50,708 nt of DNA from Bacillota bacterium (GTDB lineage Bacteria > Bacillota > Clostridia > Clostridiales > Caloramatoraceae), in assembly GCA_023389275.1 (NCBI GenBank), contig JAEWEN010000103.1, positions 1 through 50,708 of the forward strand. Reading direction: 5' to 3'. The notes under the pieces are model-generated. The model saw only the letters and a list, made by a program, of their open reading frames with translations. It was not told where the DNA came from and searched no databases. Shown here one piece after another: positions 50,352-50,708 of the stretch. The translations under genes and the position numbers were made by a program. How positions within the stretch are numbered: position 1 is the first letter of the stretch; every line of letters begins with the position of its first letter.

Positions 50352-50708
50352 TATATATAAAAGTTTATTTACAATATTGTTTTGATTAATAAGAATAAAA
50401 AATATAGAATTTTTAATACTATCTTGAACATTATTAGAAAGTACAGTTATTAAATCAATATATTTAAATTCTTTCTCTATTATACTATCTATATTAGAAA
50501 AATTAGAATCAACCTTTTCCCAATTTAAATTGTTTTCTTCTCCAGTAAAAAGTTTATACAAATCTTTTAAAATATTAAGCTGATGGTTTTTATACATTAT
50601 TATATTAGATATAATATTTTTAAAGCTTGAATTTTCCTTTAAATGTTTATAATCATCTAAAAGAATTAAACATTCTAAAATACATTTATTTATATGGCTT
50701 ACAAGTAG
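50343..50708 (-). CDS. Partial gene of unknown function at the window edge
   Basis: On the minus strand the reading frame ending with TAA at 50343-50345 has no stop up to the window end (121 codons), so the gene continues beyond it and the inner ATG at 50597 is not necessarily the start. The visible C-terminal part is helical (CLILLDDYKHLKENSSFKN; NILKDLYKLFTG) and loosely ferritin-like in appearance, but I cannot assign a family. Ends convergently with groEL at a shared hairpin. Confidence 0.55.
   Translation of the reverse strand, partial: LLVSHINKCILECLILLDDYKHLKENSSFKNIISNIIMYKNHQLNILKDLYKLFTGEENNLNWEKVDSNFSNIDSIIEKEFKYIDLITVLSNNVQDSIKNSIFFILINQNNIVNKLLYIKK

Noticed and set aside
1..50708. 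CRISPR arrays, insertion sequences, prophage or integrated element
   Set aside because: No regularly spaced repeats, transposase, integrase or phage genes were found; the tRNA-Trp gene is not followed by an integrase or a duplicated 3' end.

Overview
This is an AT-rich chromosomal segment of a low-GC Gram-positive anaerobe, almost certainly Clostridium sensu stricto (Clostridiaceae). The grounds are the codon use (mostly A/T third positions), strong AGGAGG-type ribosome binding sites with frequent TTG/GTG starts, a CIRCE-controlled groESL operon, BceAB/BceRS- and MprF-type envelope defence, a Rex regulator and a pyridine-nucleotide-independent style thioredoxin reductase. I see no insertion sequence, prophage, integrase or CRISPR array, and no gene-free stretch longer than 300 bases. 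Most intergenic gaps hold a terminator, a promoter or an operator, and these are listed.

Layout. 1-8.9 kb: a structured leader cut by the window edge, a CarD-type regulator, a RarD permease, an LmrA/LmrB-like TetR-efflux pair, an amidohydrolase-AbgT transporter pair, a LytTR regulator with a LiaF-like membrane protein, and an SDR oxidoreductase. 8.9-11.3 kb: a TPP riboswitch driving thiD-thiM-thiE (thiamine salvage). 11.3-18.5 kb: a membrane chemoreceptor on the minus strand, a Bce-type peptide-resistance module (ATPase, permease, response regulator, kinase) and a PhnA-like zinc-ribbon protein. 18.6-24.6 kb: a small membrane protein, an ECF sigma/anti-sigma pair, a MarR-efflux pair, and rbsK-rbsD. 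24.7-33.6 kb: MprF, an IseA-like secreted protein, a stand-alone MsmK-type ATPase, a corrinoid-activator plus MtaA-like methyltransferase pair, and a divergent YeiH exporter/LysR pair. 33.6-38.1 kb: a solitary microcompartment shell protein, a TIGR04076 protein, tRNA-Trp, an unrecognised 804-residue protein with a lipoprotein, and a small membrane protein. 38.2-50.7 kb: the conserved tsaD / ABC-F / rex / groESL neighbourhood with inserted genes (zinc-binding chemoreceptor, trxA-trxB, ogg, a novel membrane protein, an ACT protein), ending in a partial minus-strand gene.

How the genes work together. Three drug or peptide export/defence systems each sit beside their own regulator and a visible operator (TetR-MFS, MarR-MFS, Bce); with MprF, the LytTR-LiaF pair and the ECF sigma system they make this a cell-envelope stress region. 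A redox and stress cluster (rex, CZB chemoreceptor, thioredoxin system, Ogg, GroESL) follows.

Notable points are a cluster of DnaA boxes between tsaD and the ABC-F gene, a thioredoxin reductase without NADPH-binding motifs, an RbsD lacking both active-site histidines, an orphan BMC shell gene, a truncated MtaA-like protein paired with a RACo-like activator, and several well-placed repeat operators. I did not find a clear-cut undescribed multi-gene system. The best candidates are the RACo/MtaA-like pair, the 804-residue protein with its lipoprotein, and the orphan shell gene. All identifications are by eye and memory; no database search was run.
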